64,000 nt of DNA, from positions 1,178,001 through 1,242,000 of the forward strand of contig CP090854.1 in assembly GCA_041879425.1 (NCBI GenBank), in the 5' to 3' direction. The translations under genes were made by a program, and so were the position numbers. How positions within the stretch are numbered: position 1 is the stretch's first letter; every line of letters begins with the position of its first letter. The notes under the pieces are model-generated. The model made no database searches. It was not told where the DNA came from and was given only the letters and a program-made list of their open reading frames with translations. Below are positions 46,700 to 56,911 of the stretch, in pieces. This stretch comes from Vibrio pomeroyi. Lineage in GTDB: Bacteria; Pseudomonadota; Gammaproteobacteria; Enterobacterales; Vibrionaceae.

Positions 46700-49600
46700 A
46701 TGTTCAAGCAGAGCAGTAATAAAGTAGAAACAATCATTAAAACGAGTGAAGAGCCTCAGTCTCCTCGTTTGAATGGTTCTCAACGTCTCAAAGAGTGCAG
46801 CCTGATTTTGGGTGTTCTCTTCTCTATTCTACTTGCCGTTGCGTTATTAACCTTTAGCCCTGCAGACCCTTCATGGTCGCAAACGGCGTGGGGTGGCGAC
46901 ATTCAGAATGCCGGTGGTTACCTAGGTGCATGGTTAGCGGATACGCTGTTCTTTGTATTTGGTTCTTTGGCTTACCCTCTGCCTATCCTAGTCACGGTTG
47001 CTGCGTGGGTATTGTTCCGCAAGCGTAATGAAGATGAACAGATCGACTTTATGCTTTGGGGCACTCGCTTACTTGGCCTTACTGTCCTTATTCTTACTAG
47101 CTGTGGTTTAGCGGATATCAACTTTGACGACATCTGGTACTTCTCATCAGGTGGTGTGGTGGGTGATGTATTGACTAGCCTTGCTCTTCCAACTTTGAAT
47201 GTTCTTGGTAGTACGTTAGTTCTTCTTTTCTTATGGGGCGCTGGTTTTACTCTGCTAACGGGTATTTCTTGGTTAAGCATTGTTGAATGGTTGGGTGAAC
47301 GTGCGATCAAGCTGTTCACGTCTTTTGTAAACAAGGCGCGCGGCCAAGACCAAGAATTGCTTGAGCCTCAGTTAAGAGAATCAGCAGACCGCGACTTAAT
47401 CGAAGAACGTCACCAAGAGCCTACTTACCACGACGTTCCTGCTATAGAAGACAACAAACACTCAACAGAGCAAGATCCGCTTGATCCTGCACTGAGCTTC
47501 TCTGCGACTAATGATTCGTCATATGCGGCTGCAAGTGCGCTAGAGAGTGCTGCGACACCGAAGCGCCATTACAATATTCACATGCCCGTTGAGGCACCTG
47601 CGAAACAAGAAGCTTCAGCTCAAGAAGAACCTCAGATTCAGCGTCAACCTCAAGTTGAACCTGAGCCGATCTCTGTAGCGCCGATTTACCAAGCGTCAGA
47701 AGAGCCTTTAGAAGAAGGTGTTGAGCGTTCTAAGCAGCTCAATGCGACTATCGAGCAGCTAGAAAACGCCGCTATGTATGAAGATGACCTTGCTGAGCAA
47801 GATCAGGTTGACGCGCATGAATCTCAAATCGCCTATCAGCAATACATGCAGAATGAACAGCAAGACGTTACTCCTACAGATAAGGCTCTTGAAAGTGCAG
47901 AACCAGAAATCAAGAGTTCGCCAGAAGTAACGAGTGAATACGATGCTGAAGAGGTTCAGCCTGAATCTCTATACGCTTCGCCAATGGGTGAGCCAGAAGA
48001 TACGCTACAAGAAGACTTCTCAGCACAAGCTTCACCGTTTGATGCTGTTGAAGAACAGAGTGACGAACAGGTTTTCGCTCCTTCAGTTCCACAGACTGAA
48101 ATCGAGCAAGCTGATGAAGAATTATCTGCTGAGCAATTTGAACCTTTCTCTTACCAAGAAGAAGATTCAGAGCCATTACAGCCAACAGAACAAAGTCTAG
48201 AGCCTGCGATTGATCTTCCTTGGGAAGAGGTGACAGAAGACGAGCCTCTGAACCAAGATAAAGACGTAGAAGCATTCCAAAGCATTGTTTCTGAAGCACA
48301 GGCGAATATGGCAGCGGCGCAGAATCCGTTCTTGGTTCAACAAGATGTTAACTTGCCGAAGCCTGCAGAGCCTCTGCCAACGCTTGAGTTGTTGTTCCAC
48401 CCTGAAAAGCGTGAAACCTTCATTGACCGTGATGCACTAGAAGCTATTGCTCGTTTGGTTGAGTCGAAACTTGCGGATTACAAGATCAAAGCAGACGTTG
48501 TCGACATTTTCCCTGGTCCTGTGATCACTCGATTTGAGTTAGATTTGGCTCCGGGTGTTAAAGTAAGCCGTATCTCTGGCCTTTCTATGGACTTGGCGCG
48601 TTCATTGTCTGCTTTAGCAGTACGTGTGGTTGAAGTTATTCCAGGTAAACCTTATGTGGGCTTAGAACTGCCGAACATGAGTCGTCAAACGGTATTCTTC
48701 TCAGATGTTGTGGGTAGCACTCAGTTCCAAGAAGCGAAGTCACCAACGACAGTGGTTTTAGGACAAGACATCGCGGGTGAAGCTGTGATTGCTGACCTGT
48801 CGAAAATGCCTCACGTTCTTGTTGCCGGTACGACTGGTTCAGGTAAATCGGTAGGTGTGAACGTGATGATCTTGAGTATGCTATATAAAGCATCTCCAGA
48901 AGATGTTCGCTTCATCATGATTGACCCGAAAATGCTCGAGCTATCAGTTTATGAGGGTATCCCTCATCTGCTATCTGAAGTCGTTACTGACATGAAAGAT
49001 GCGTCGAATGCGCTTCGCTGGTGTGTAGGCGAAATGGAACGTCGTTATAAGCTAATGTCGGCATTAGGTGTTCGTAACATTAAAGGCTACAACGATAAGC
49101 TTAAGATGGCCGCTGATGCGGGTCACCCAATCCATGATCCATTATGGAAACCGGGCGATAGCATGGACCCAGAAGCACCATTGCTAGAGAAGCTGCCTTA
49201 CATTGTGGTTATCGTCGATGAATTTGCCGACCTAATCATGGTAGTAGGTAAGAAGGTTGAAGAGTTGATTGCACGTTTGGCACAAAAAGCACGTGCAGCG
49301 GGTGTTCACTTGATTCTTGCGACTCAACGTCCATCGGTAGATGTTATTACTGGTTTGATTAAAGCTAACATCCCAACACGTGTTGCCTTTACCGTATCAA
49401 CTAAAACCGACTCTCGAACCATTCTTGACCAAGGTGGTGCTGAATCGCTACTTGGTATGGGTGATATGCTTTATCTACCACCGGGATCTAGCCATACCAT
49501 TCGTGTTCACGGTGCATTTGCATCAGATGATGACGTACACGCGGTGGTGAACAACTGGAAAGCGCGCGGTAAGCCGAACTACATTGATGAAATCACCAAC

Positions 49601-49858
49601 GGTGAACAAACCCCTGAAACCTTGCTTCCGGGTGAAAAGATGGAAGGCGATGAAGAGGTTGATCCTCTGTTTGATCAAGTAGTAGAACACGTTGTTCACT
49701 CACGTCGTGGTTCGGTTTCGGGCGTACAGCGTCGATTCAAGATCGGTTATAACCGCGCAGCACGTATTGTTGAGCAACTTGAAGCGCAAGGTATCGTAAG
49801 TGCTCCGGGCCATAACGGTAACCGAGAAGTCTTAGCGCCAGCGCCACCAAAAGATTAG
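46700..49858 (+). CDS. ftsK: FtsK, DNA translocase and divisome protein
   Basis: FtsK pumps chromosome ends to the septum and activates XerCD at dif. The 1052-residue protein has four membrane helices at about 35-195, a long Q/E/P-rich linker (about 210-560), the RecA-like motor (about 575-960; Walker A GTTGSGKS, Walker [11 protein letters not shown]) and the gamma winged helix at the C-terminus (about 985-1045; [19 protein letters not shown]), which reads KOPS. The linker differs from E. coli in length and composition, as is usual. It lies between lrp and lolA as in E. coli. Confidence 0.97.
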   Translation: MFKQSSNKVETIIKTSEEPQSPRLNGSQRLKECSLILGVLFSILLAVALLTFSPADPSWSQTAWGGDIQNAGGYLGAWLADTLFFVFGSLAYPLPILVTVAAWVLFRKRNEDEQIDFMLWGTRLLGLTVLILTSCGLADINFDDIWYFSSGGVVGDVLTSLALPTLNVLGSTLVLLFLWGAGFTLLTGISWLSIVEWLGERAIKLFTSFVNKARGQDQELLEPQLRESADRDLIEERHQEPTYHDVPAIEDNKHSTEQDPLDPALSFSATNDSSYAAASALESAATPKRHYNIHMPVEAPAKQEASAQEEPQIQRQPQVEPEPISVAPIYQASEEPLEEGVERSKQLNATIEQLENAAMYEDDLAEQDQVDAHESQIAYQQYMQNEQQDVTPTDKALESAEPEIKSSPEVTSEYDAEEVQPESLYASPMGEPEDTLQEDFSAQASPFDAVEEQSDEQVFAPSVPQTEIEQADEELSAEQFEPFSYQEEDSEPLQPTEQSLEPAIDLPWEEVTEDEPLNQDKDVEAFQSIVSEAQANMAAAQNPFLVQQDVNLPKPAEPLPTLELLFHPEKRETFIDRDALEAIARLVESKLADYKIKADVVDIFPGPVITRFELDLAPGVKVSRISGLSMDLARSLSALAVRVVEVIPGKPYVGLELPNMSRQTVFFSDVVGSTQFQEAKSPTTVVLGQDIAGEAVIADLSKMPHVLVAGTTGSGKSVGVNVMILSMLYKASPEDVRFIMIDPKMLELSVYEGIPHLLSEVVTDMKDASNALRWCVGEMERRYKLMSALGVRNIKGYNDKLKMAADAGHPIHDPLWKPGDSMDPEAPLLEKLPYIVVIVDEFADLIMVVGKKVEELIARLAQKARAAGVHLILATQRPSVDVITGLIKANIPTRVAFTVSTKTDSRTILDQGGAESLLGMGDMLYLPPGSSHTIRVHGAFASDDDVHAVVNNWKARGKPNYIDEITNGEQTPETLLPGEKMEGDEEVDPLFDQVVEHVVHSRRGSVSGVQRRFKIGYNRAARIVEQLEAQGIVSAPGHNGNREVLAPAPPKD

Positions 49859-49936
49859 GTCTACACGCCCTATGAACTTATGCCCATTAAGTCGGTCAAA
49901 TCGAGAATATGACCGACTTATGTTTTAACAGGATTA

Positions 49937-50536
49937 TTGATGAAAAAAGTATTCGCACTTTTATTTATGAGCTTCTCAGTATTTGCTTCTCCGAAAGAAG
50001 AGCTAAGTAGCCGTTTGGCATTGAACGCAGGTTTTAGTGCTGATTTTAAACAAGTCGTGACCAGCCCTGATGGTGATGTAGTAATGGAAGGCGAGGGTAC
50101 TGTAGAGATTGCACGCCCTAGCTTATTCCGTTGGGAAACCACTTTCCCTGATGAAAACCTATTGGTATCTGATGGCCAAAGCTTGTGGTACTACAGCCCG
50201 TTCATTGAGCAAGTGAGCATTTACTGGCAAGAACAAGCGACATCGCAAACGCCTTTCGTACTGCTGACTCGTAACCAAGAAAGCGATTGGGATAACTACA
50301 ACGTCGTGCAAACGGGTAACCAATTTACGCTAACGCCAACGGCAGTGGACTCTAACCAAGGTGATTTCCAAATTAACATCACCGAAAAGGGCATTGTTCA
50401 GGGCTTTAACGTGATTGAACAAGATGGCCAGAAAGGTGAGTTTACTTTCAGTAACGTTGATTTAGGTAAGCCATCAGCAGACCGCTTTACTTTTGTGGCA
50501 CCGGAAGGTGTCGAGGTCGACGACCAAAGAAATTGA
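49937..50536 (+). CDS. lolA: LolA, periplasmic lipoprotein carrier
   Basis: LolA takes lipoproteins from LolCDE to the outer-membrane receptor LolB. The 199-residue precursor has a signal peptide ([16 protein letters not shown]) and the typical half-barrel sequence with [19 protein letters not shown] and [14 protein letters not shown] (about 56-69). It follows ftsK by 78 bases. The LolCDE complex that loads it is encoded at 24.7-27.9 kb in this window. Confidence 0.95.
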   Translation: MMKKVFALLFMSFSVFASPKEELSSRLALNAGFSADFKQVVTSPDGDVVMEGEGTVEIARPSLFRWETTFPDENLLVSDGQSLWYYSPFIEQVSIYWQEQATSQTPFVLLTRNQESDWDNYNVVQTGNQFTLTPTAVDSNQGDFQINITEKGIVQGFNVIEQDGQKGEFTFSNVDLGKPSADRFTFVAPEGVEVDDQRN

Positions 50537-50605
50537 TCCAAACAGGCAGATCGTTTGGTCGTAAGTCGATAGGCATTATGCCATCAACGAATCAAGAGAT
50601 TGCAA

Positions 50606-51955
50606 TTGAGTAATTACAGCTTAGATTTTGCAGGGGACGAAGATTTTCGTCCCCTTGCTGCTCGTATGAGACCTGAAACTGTTGAACAGTATATCGGTCA
50701 GCAGCATATATTGGGTCCAGGTAAACCACTTCGCAGAGCGTTGGAAGCGGGCCATATTCACTCCATGATTTTATGGGGGCCTCCGGGTACCGGTAAAACC
50801 ACGTTGGCGGAAGTGGCTGCAAATTACGCCAATGCAGAAGTGGAGCGTGTATCAGCGGTAACATCGGGTGTGAAAGACATTCGCATTGCTATTGAGAAAG
50901 CACGAGAAAACAAGCAAGCAGGACGCAGAACGATTCTGTTTGTGGACGAAGTCCATCGCTTCAATAAGAGCCAGCAAGATGCCTTTCTTCCTCATATTGA
51001 AGATGGCACGGTTACGTTTATCGGCGCGACTACAGAAAACCCTTCTTTTGAATTGAACAACGCTTTGTTGTCACGTGCGCGTGTCTACAAACTGACTTCT
51101 CTCAATACTGACGATATCTCCCTTGTTATTCGCCAAGCGATTGAAGATAAACAACGTGGACTAGGTGATGTGCGTGCCGACTTCGCAGATAACGTCTTAG
51201 ATCGCCTCGCTGAACTGGTGAACGGTGATGCGCGTATGTCGCTCAATTATCTTGAGCTGCTGTACGACATGGCAGAAGACAACGATAAGGGTGAGAAAGC
51301 GATAACGTTGCAGTTACTCGCTGAGGTAGCTGGTGAGAAAGTCGCCCGCTTTGATAACAAGGGCGATATTTGGTACGACCTAATCTCTGCGGTTCATAAG
51401 TCGATTCGTGGTTCGAACCCAGATGCGGCACTGTATTGGTCGGCGCGAATGATTGCTGCGGGCTGCGACCCTCTGTATATCGTAAGGCGTTTATTGGCGA
51501 TCGCTTCTGAAGATATTGGTAATGCTGACCCAAGGGCGATGCAGGTCGCGATGTCGGCTTGGGATTGCTTCACACGTATTGGGCCTGCTGAAGGAGAACG
51601 CGCGATTGCTCAAGCGGTTGTCTATTTAGCTTGTGCACCAAAGAGTAATGCCGTTTATACCGCTTGGAAGCAAGCGTTAACCGATGCGCATAATCTTCCT
51701 GAGTATGAAGTGCCTCATCATTTACGAAATGCACCGACAACTTTGATGAAGGACATGGGCTACGGACAAGAATACCGTTATGCTCATGACGAACCGGGTG
51801 CCTACGCGGCTGGAGAAAAGTATTTGCCTCCTGAAATGGGAGAGAAACAATACTATTTCCCAACAAAACGAGGCTTAGAGACCAAAATTGGCGAGAAGCT
51901 AGATTATCTGGCGGATTTGGACGCAAAAAGCCCACAAAAACGCTATGAAAAGTAG
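50606..51955 (+). CDS. rarA: RarA (MgsA), replication-associated AAA+ ATPase
   Basis: RarA acts at stalled forks and gaps and interacts with SSB. The 449-residue protein has Walker [10 protein letters not shown] (about 56-64), Walker [11 protein letters not shown] (about 112-121) and sensor [12 protein letters not shown]. The start is TTG: of two in-frame TTG codons, 50606 is favoured because AAGAG lies about seven bases before it, and because the family begins with SNYSLDF. It lies between lolA and serS as in E. coli. Confidence 0.95.
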   Translation: MSNYSLDFAGDEDFRPLAARMRPETVEQYIGQQHILGPGKPLRRALEAGHIHSMILWGPPGTGKTTLAEVAANYANAEVERVSAVTSGVKDIRIAIEKARENKQAGRRTILFVDEVHRFNKSQQDAFLPHIEDGTVTFIGATTENPSFELNNALLSRARVYKLTSLNTDDISLVIRQAIEDKQRGLGDVRADFADNVLDRLAELVNGDARMSLNYLELLYDMAEDNDKGEKAITLQLLAEVAGEKVARFDNKGDIWYDLISAVHKSIRGSNPDAALYWSARMIAAGCDPLYIVRRLLAIASEDIGNADPRAMQVAMSAWDCFTRIGPAEGERAIAQAVVYLACAPKSNAVYTAWKQALTDAHNLPEYEVPHHLRNAPTTLMKDMGYGQEYRYAHDEPGAYAAGEKYLPPEMGEKQYYFPTKRGLETKIGEKLDYLADLDAKSPQKRYEK

Positions 51956-52046
51956 TCTTTTTTGGATATCGTTACCTAGTCATAAAATTTATATTAAATC
52001 GTTAAAAGTTGGTCGAAATAGCACCAGTTTTAGGGGTTTAGCAGTG

Positions 52047-52068
52047 ATTCAGTAGCAAACTACTGAAT
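52047..52068 (+). promoter_or_regulatory. Perfect hairpin in the serS leader
   Basis: ATTCAGTAG-CAAA-CTACTGAAT is a 9-bp perfect stem with a four-base loop, ending 29 bases before the serS start. It is not followed by a T run, so it is not a usual terminator. It may affect RNA stability or translation of serS. Confidence 0.5.
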
Positions 52069-52082
52069 ATTCAAATAACTAA

Positions 52083-53405
<1,323 letters not shown>

Positions 53406-53442
53406 TCAAATTATTTAGCGCCTCGCGCGAAATTGATTATTT

Positions 53443-53475
53443 AAAAGGCTTTGCTGTAATGGCAAAGCCTTTTTT
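53443..53475 (+). terminator. Bidirectional terminator between serS and the VieB-like gene
   Basis: AAAAGGCTTTGC and GCAAAGCCTTTT form a 12-bp perfect stem followed by T. It sits between two convergent transcripts. Confidence 0.9.
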
Positions 53476-53535
53476 ATATGTGGCAGTTATTTTTTGTATG
53501 CGGTAGCCCGATAGGGAAGCTAATTCAAAGAATCG

Positions 53536-55182
53536 CTACATAAACGAGAAGCTGGCGTTGGCAGCAGCATCTGCTTGCTTACATGCTAGAAGCGCCTTTC
53601 GGTAGTAGTTTTGATAGTTGTTTTTTGTCAGCTCATCAATGGTATAAAGCTGGGTGATCACTTCATCACATTGCTTGATGATAGTAAGCACTTGCTTAGC
53701 GCCCATTGAATCTGGCCAAATTACAGAAAGCAGTTTAACGATGGTCATACAGACGTTTTTGATCATCGGGCAACGCTTATGAATATCTAAGTAAGCTACG
53801 AGTACCAGTTTATAATCTGATTGGCCTTGTTTAATGCTGATGTTTTTCTCTTTAAGCCATGTCATTTTTTCTGTGTTGCGATTTTTCATCTCAGCACACA
53901 TCGTCATCTGACTCGACACAACGGTTTCGTTTGCTGTCTTGATGATCAACATGCCGCAGCGATTCTCAGCGACTTTAAATTCGTTCTCACAACTCATTCT
54001 GTCCAACAACCATGCATGGTGATAAATCACAGGAAATGCGTTGAAGTCATTCTTGTCGTGCAGTGCGGTCAAAATTGTCACCGCCTTTTGATACTGCTTG
54101 GACTCCATCGCAATGTGAGCCGCGATAAGCGCCAAGTCGGTTTGAAGCCCTGATCTTGCCTCGGTCGGGATCTTAGAAATCAGGTAATTGACCTGATCCA
54201 AATTCGCTTGCTTATCGATGCAATCAGACGCGCAATAGAGCAAGAATCGAATATGATTCAACTTCATGTACAAGTTGTCGCGGAATGTATCTCTGTTTAT
54301 CTGCACGTAGTTTTGATAGTGCAATAGCGCAGTTCTCGAATCATTTACCGACAAGCATAGATTTGCGATTGCCAACTCTCGCTCTGAGTTTCCAGGGGTG
54401 AGTTCGCTCGCCAACTTAAAGTGTGCAATCGCCGCTGGAATCTTGTTGCTGATCAGATTAACCTGAGCGGCTTGGTCTCGATACAAAGTGCTGGTGGGCG
54501 CTGAATCAATCAAGCTTTCGATCATGCGTTGTGCTTCATTAAGCTGGCCTAAGTTCGCAAGGCTGTTCGCTAGCCCAGCTTGAGCCCAATCGAAACTGCC
54601 TTCATCAAGCGCTTTTTCATAAACACGTTTAGCTTCGTCGTAGAGTTCAAGCTTTGATAGAAAGCTTCCACGGAACTGTTGAATCGTCGCGAAATATTCT
54701 GGATGGAATGCGACTAACTCTTCGCAAAATTCTAAGCCCGCTTGGTAGTTGTTCTCTCTTTCAGCCTTGTAGATATTCTGCAACACCAGCTTCTTTTTCA
54801 GAGAACTGGTAATACGTTGCTTCAACGTTTCTCGGTTGAACGGCTTTAATAGGTAGTTATCTGGTCGAAGCTCTAAGATAGGTCGGATCGACAAAGCCGA
54901 ATTCTCGCCTGTTACTAGGATAAATATCCCGTCATCTTTTAATCTTTTTGATTGCTTCAATTCTTCAAATAGCTGTTTGCCGTTGATGGTGTTGCCAAAA
55001 TTATAATCGCAAATGATCACATCAAAGGTTGTGTCGCTTGTGAGAGCCATTGCTATACGAGGAGACTTAGCAATTGAAATCAAACGCTCTGAGAAGCCAA
55101 TATGAACCAACATATTGCGAATAGTTGATAGCACTATCGCGGAGTCATCAACGATAAGTGCATTTAATTGAGTTAATTTCAT
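53536..55182 (-). CDS. Response regulator with TPR-like C-terminus (VieB-like)
   Basis: This 548-residue protein has a receiver domain (about 1-130; acidic pair D12-D13, phosphoacceptor D59, K113-like LLKPF) and then TPR-type helical repeats through about 500. No output domain for DNA or nucleotide chemistry is visible. Architecture, length and operon position match V. cholerae VieB, which was reported to inhibit its cognate kinase VieS. The start lies two bases after the EAL gene ends, so the two are coupled. Confidence 0.82.
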   Translation of the reverse strand: MKLTQLNALIVDDSAIVLSTIRNMLVHIGFSERLISIAKSPRIAMALTSDTTFDVIICDYNFGNTINGKQLFEELKQSKRLKDDGIFILVTGENSALSIRPILELRPDNYLLKPFNRETLKQRITSSLKKKLVLQNIYKAERENNYQAGLEFCEELVAFHPEYFATIQQFRGSFLSKLELYDEAKRVYEKALDEGSFDWAQAGLANSLANLGQLNEAQRMIESLIDSAPTSTLYRDQAAQVNLISNKIPAAIAHFKLASELTPGNSERELAIANLCLSVNDSRTALLHYQNYVQINRDTFRDNLYMKLNHIRFLLYCASDCIDKQANLDQVNYLISKIPTEARSGLQTDLALIAAHIAMESKQYQKAVTILTALHDKNDFNAFPVIYHHAWLLDRMSCENEFKVAENRCGMLIIKTANETVVSSQMTMCAEMKNRNTEKMTWLKEKNISIKQGQSDYKLVLVAYLDIHKRCPMIKNVCMTIVKLLSVIWPDSMGAKQVLTIIKQCDEVITQLYTIDELTKNNYQNYYRKALLACKQADAAANASFSFM

Positions 55183-55184
55183 GT

Positions 55185-56336
55185 TTATTTTAAATTATTT
55201 ACTGACGTGAATTCCGAAAAGCTCGCAGGCTTTGAAGTAATAAAACCTTGATATTTGGTCATGCCAATTGTTTTTAAGTATTCAAGGTCTTGCTGCTGTT
55301 CTACACCTTCGACAATACAAGAAAGGCCAAGGTTTTCTGCTAAATTGATGCAAGCTTTCGTTAGAATCTGATTCTTTTTGTTTTCGCTAATGTTATTTAC
55401 AAAACTACGGTCTACTTTTAGCTCAGTAAACGGCAAGCTCGACAACTGAGACAAAGACGCATAACCCGTCCCGAAATCATCAACTGACAATCCAACGCCC
55501 AACATGCTGAGTTTTGCGATGTTCTTATAGCAATGCGCATCCAGTAGGATCGTCTCGTGTTCTGTAATTTCTAGTGTCAGCAGTGACGGATCAATTTTGT
55601 ACTTGTCACATAAGTTGGCGACTTGATCGGCAATCTCAAGCTTCAACGTTGATTGCTCAATATTTATCGCAAAGTGGATCGGCTTACGCATCGACGAGAT
55701 ATCTTTCAGAGCCAGTTCAAGCACGGTGAAGAAAAGTCGATCCATTAGCCCAAGTTGACGTAATGTGTCCATGAAATGGAAAGGCGTGAGCAACCCTAAT
55801 TCTGGATGCATGATGCGAGCAAGCACCTCAACACCAACCAATGTCGATTGTTCAACGTTATGTTGTGTCTGATAAGCATTGGTGAACCATTCATTCTCAA
55901 AGGCATCAATGGTCTGTTGTTCATCCAACTTAACTTCGGTCGGCAGAATAGACTTAGCGGTTTGGATTCGTTTATACGATGACAATAAACGCTGGATATG
56001 CGCTTCATCGACCGGCTTCGGTATCGCTTCGACTTCGTTATAGCCAATGAGTTTGCACATGCTTTTGGTTGAATCCAACGCAGCATCAGCCATCGCACTC
56101 AGGATTACGACAGTTTGTATTGAACCTTGAGCTTCCGAAGATGCCAGTAACGACACACCATCAATCTGTGGCAATTGAAGGTCACAGAACGCAATATCAA
56201 AGCGATGTTGTTTGCATAGCTCTATCGCATCTTCGCCGTTGTAAGCGGTATACACCTCATCCACGCTGTAGCGTTTAAGTAGGATCTGAATTTGCGTTGC
56301 TTGTAACAATGAATCCTCAACGATGAGAATTTTCAT
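55185..56336 (-). CDS. Receiver-EAL response regulator, c-di-GMP phosphodiesterase (VieA-like, no DNA-binding tail)
   Basis: The 383-residue protein has a receiver domain (about 1-120, phosphoacceptor D52) and an EAL domain (about 145-380). The residues needed for phosphodiesterase activity look present: the EVL form of the signature (GVEVLAR), INIE, LEITE, DDFGTGYASL, LKVDRSF, VEGVE and KYQGF. It should cleave c-di-GMP to pGpG. V. cholerae VieA has in addition a C-terminal helix-turn-helix; here the protein ends soon after the EAL domain. Its ATG overlaps the upstream kinase stop by four bases (ATGA). Confidence 0.88.
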   Translation of the reverse strand: MKILIVEDSLLQATQIQILLKRYSVDEVYTAYNGEDAIELCKQHRFDIAFCDLQLPQIDGVSLLASSEAQGSIQTVVILSAMADAALDSTKSMCKLIGYNEVEAIPKPVDEAHIQRLLSSYKRIQTAKSILPTEVKLDEQQTIDAFENEWFTNAYQTQHNVEQSTLVGVEVLARIMHPELGLLTPFHFMDTLRQLGLMDRLFFTVLELALKDISSMRKPIHFAINIEQSTLKLEIADQVANLCDKYKIDPSLLTLEITEHETILLDAHCYKNIAKLSMLGVGLSVDDFGTGYASLSQLSSLPFTELKVDRSFVNNISENKKNQILTKACINLAENLGLSCIVEGVEQQQDLEYLKTIGMTKYQGFITSKPASFSEFTSVNNLK

Positions 56337-56911
56337 AGTGAATCTAACCTGTTTATAACCGCTTGAGCTGAGGCAATCGCTAAGTCCAGCTCTTCAATTA
56401 ACTTGTGACAATACATAGGGTCTTCTGCATTTTTCTCACAATCCTTTGCTGCATGATTGAGAGAATCTAAGCTGAGTAGGCTCGCCGACCCTTTGGTTCT
56501 GTGTGCTATCGCTTTAATGTTTGGATCAGGCTCTAGCAACATCGCTTTGTCTGAGCTGAATGAATCCAAAATAACAGTCGCCATTTGAAGCTGCTCTTCT
56601 GGGCTATAATTCTGTGCCCAAGATTGGTCTGTTTGGATTGTTTCTACCGCTTGTTGGGGCAGTAATTCTTCAATCGCACATGCGAGCTCTTCAAACGAGT
56701 AAGGCTTATAGATCACTTGATCCATACCCACACGTTCAGCCTTCTCAATAACCAGCTTGGAGTCTTCGGCTGTACAGCCAATAATTGGCAAGTGTTTCAG
56801 CTTGTCGAGTGAACGAATCTTCTCCGTCAATTGATAGCCATCCATGTTCGGCATATGGCAATCGGTAATGATGATATCGACGAGTGCTTCGCTGTTTTCT
56901 AACTCTTCCAT
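56333..56911 (-). CDS. C-terminal piece of frameshifted hybrid kinase: receiver remainder and HPt domain
   Basis: The frame begins in the middle of a receiver domain (MEELENSEALVDIIITDCHMP, where D is the phosphoacceptor) and goes on to an HPt domain (AHRTKGSASLLSLD, with the phosphorylatable histidine). By sequence this is the rest of the kinase encoded upstream in another frame. No ribosome-binding site is obvious before the ATG at 56911. If translated separately it would lack the first strand and acidic pair of the receiver. The stop overlaps the start of the EAL gene by four bases. Confidence 0.75.
   Translation of the reverse strand: MEELENSEALVDIIITDCHMPNMDGYQLTEKIRSLDKLKHLPIIGCTAEDSKLVIEKAERVGMDQVIYKPYSFEELACAIEELLPQQAVETIQTDQSWAQNYSPEEQLQMATVILDSFSSDKAMLLEPDPNIKAIAHRTKGSASLLSLDSLNHAAKDCEKNAEDPMYCHKLIEELDLAIASAQAVINRLDSL

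Noticed and set aside
47910..48299. Open frame of 129 codons antisense to the ftsK linker
   Set aside because: It is a leucine/glutamine-rich shadow of the repetitive linker coding sequence.
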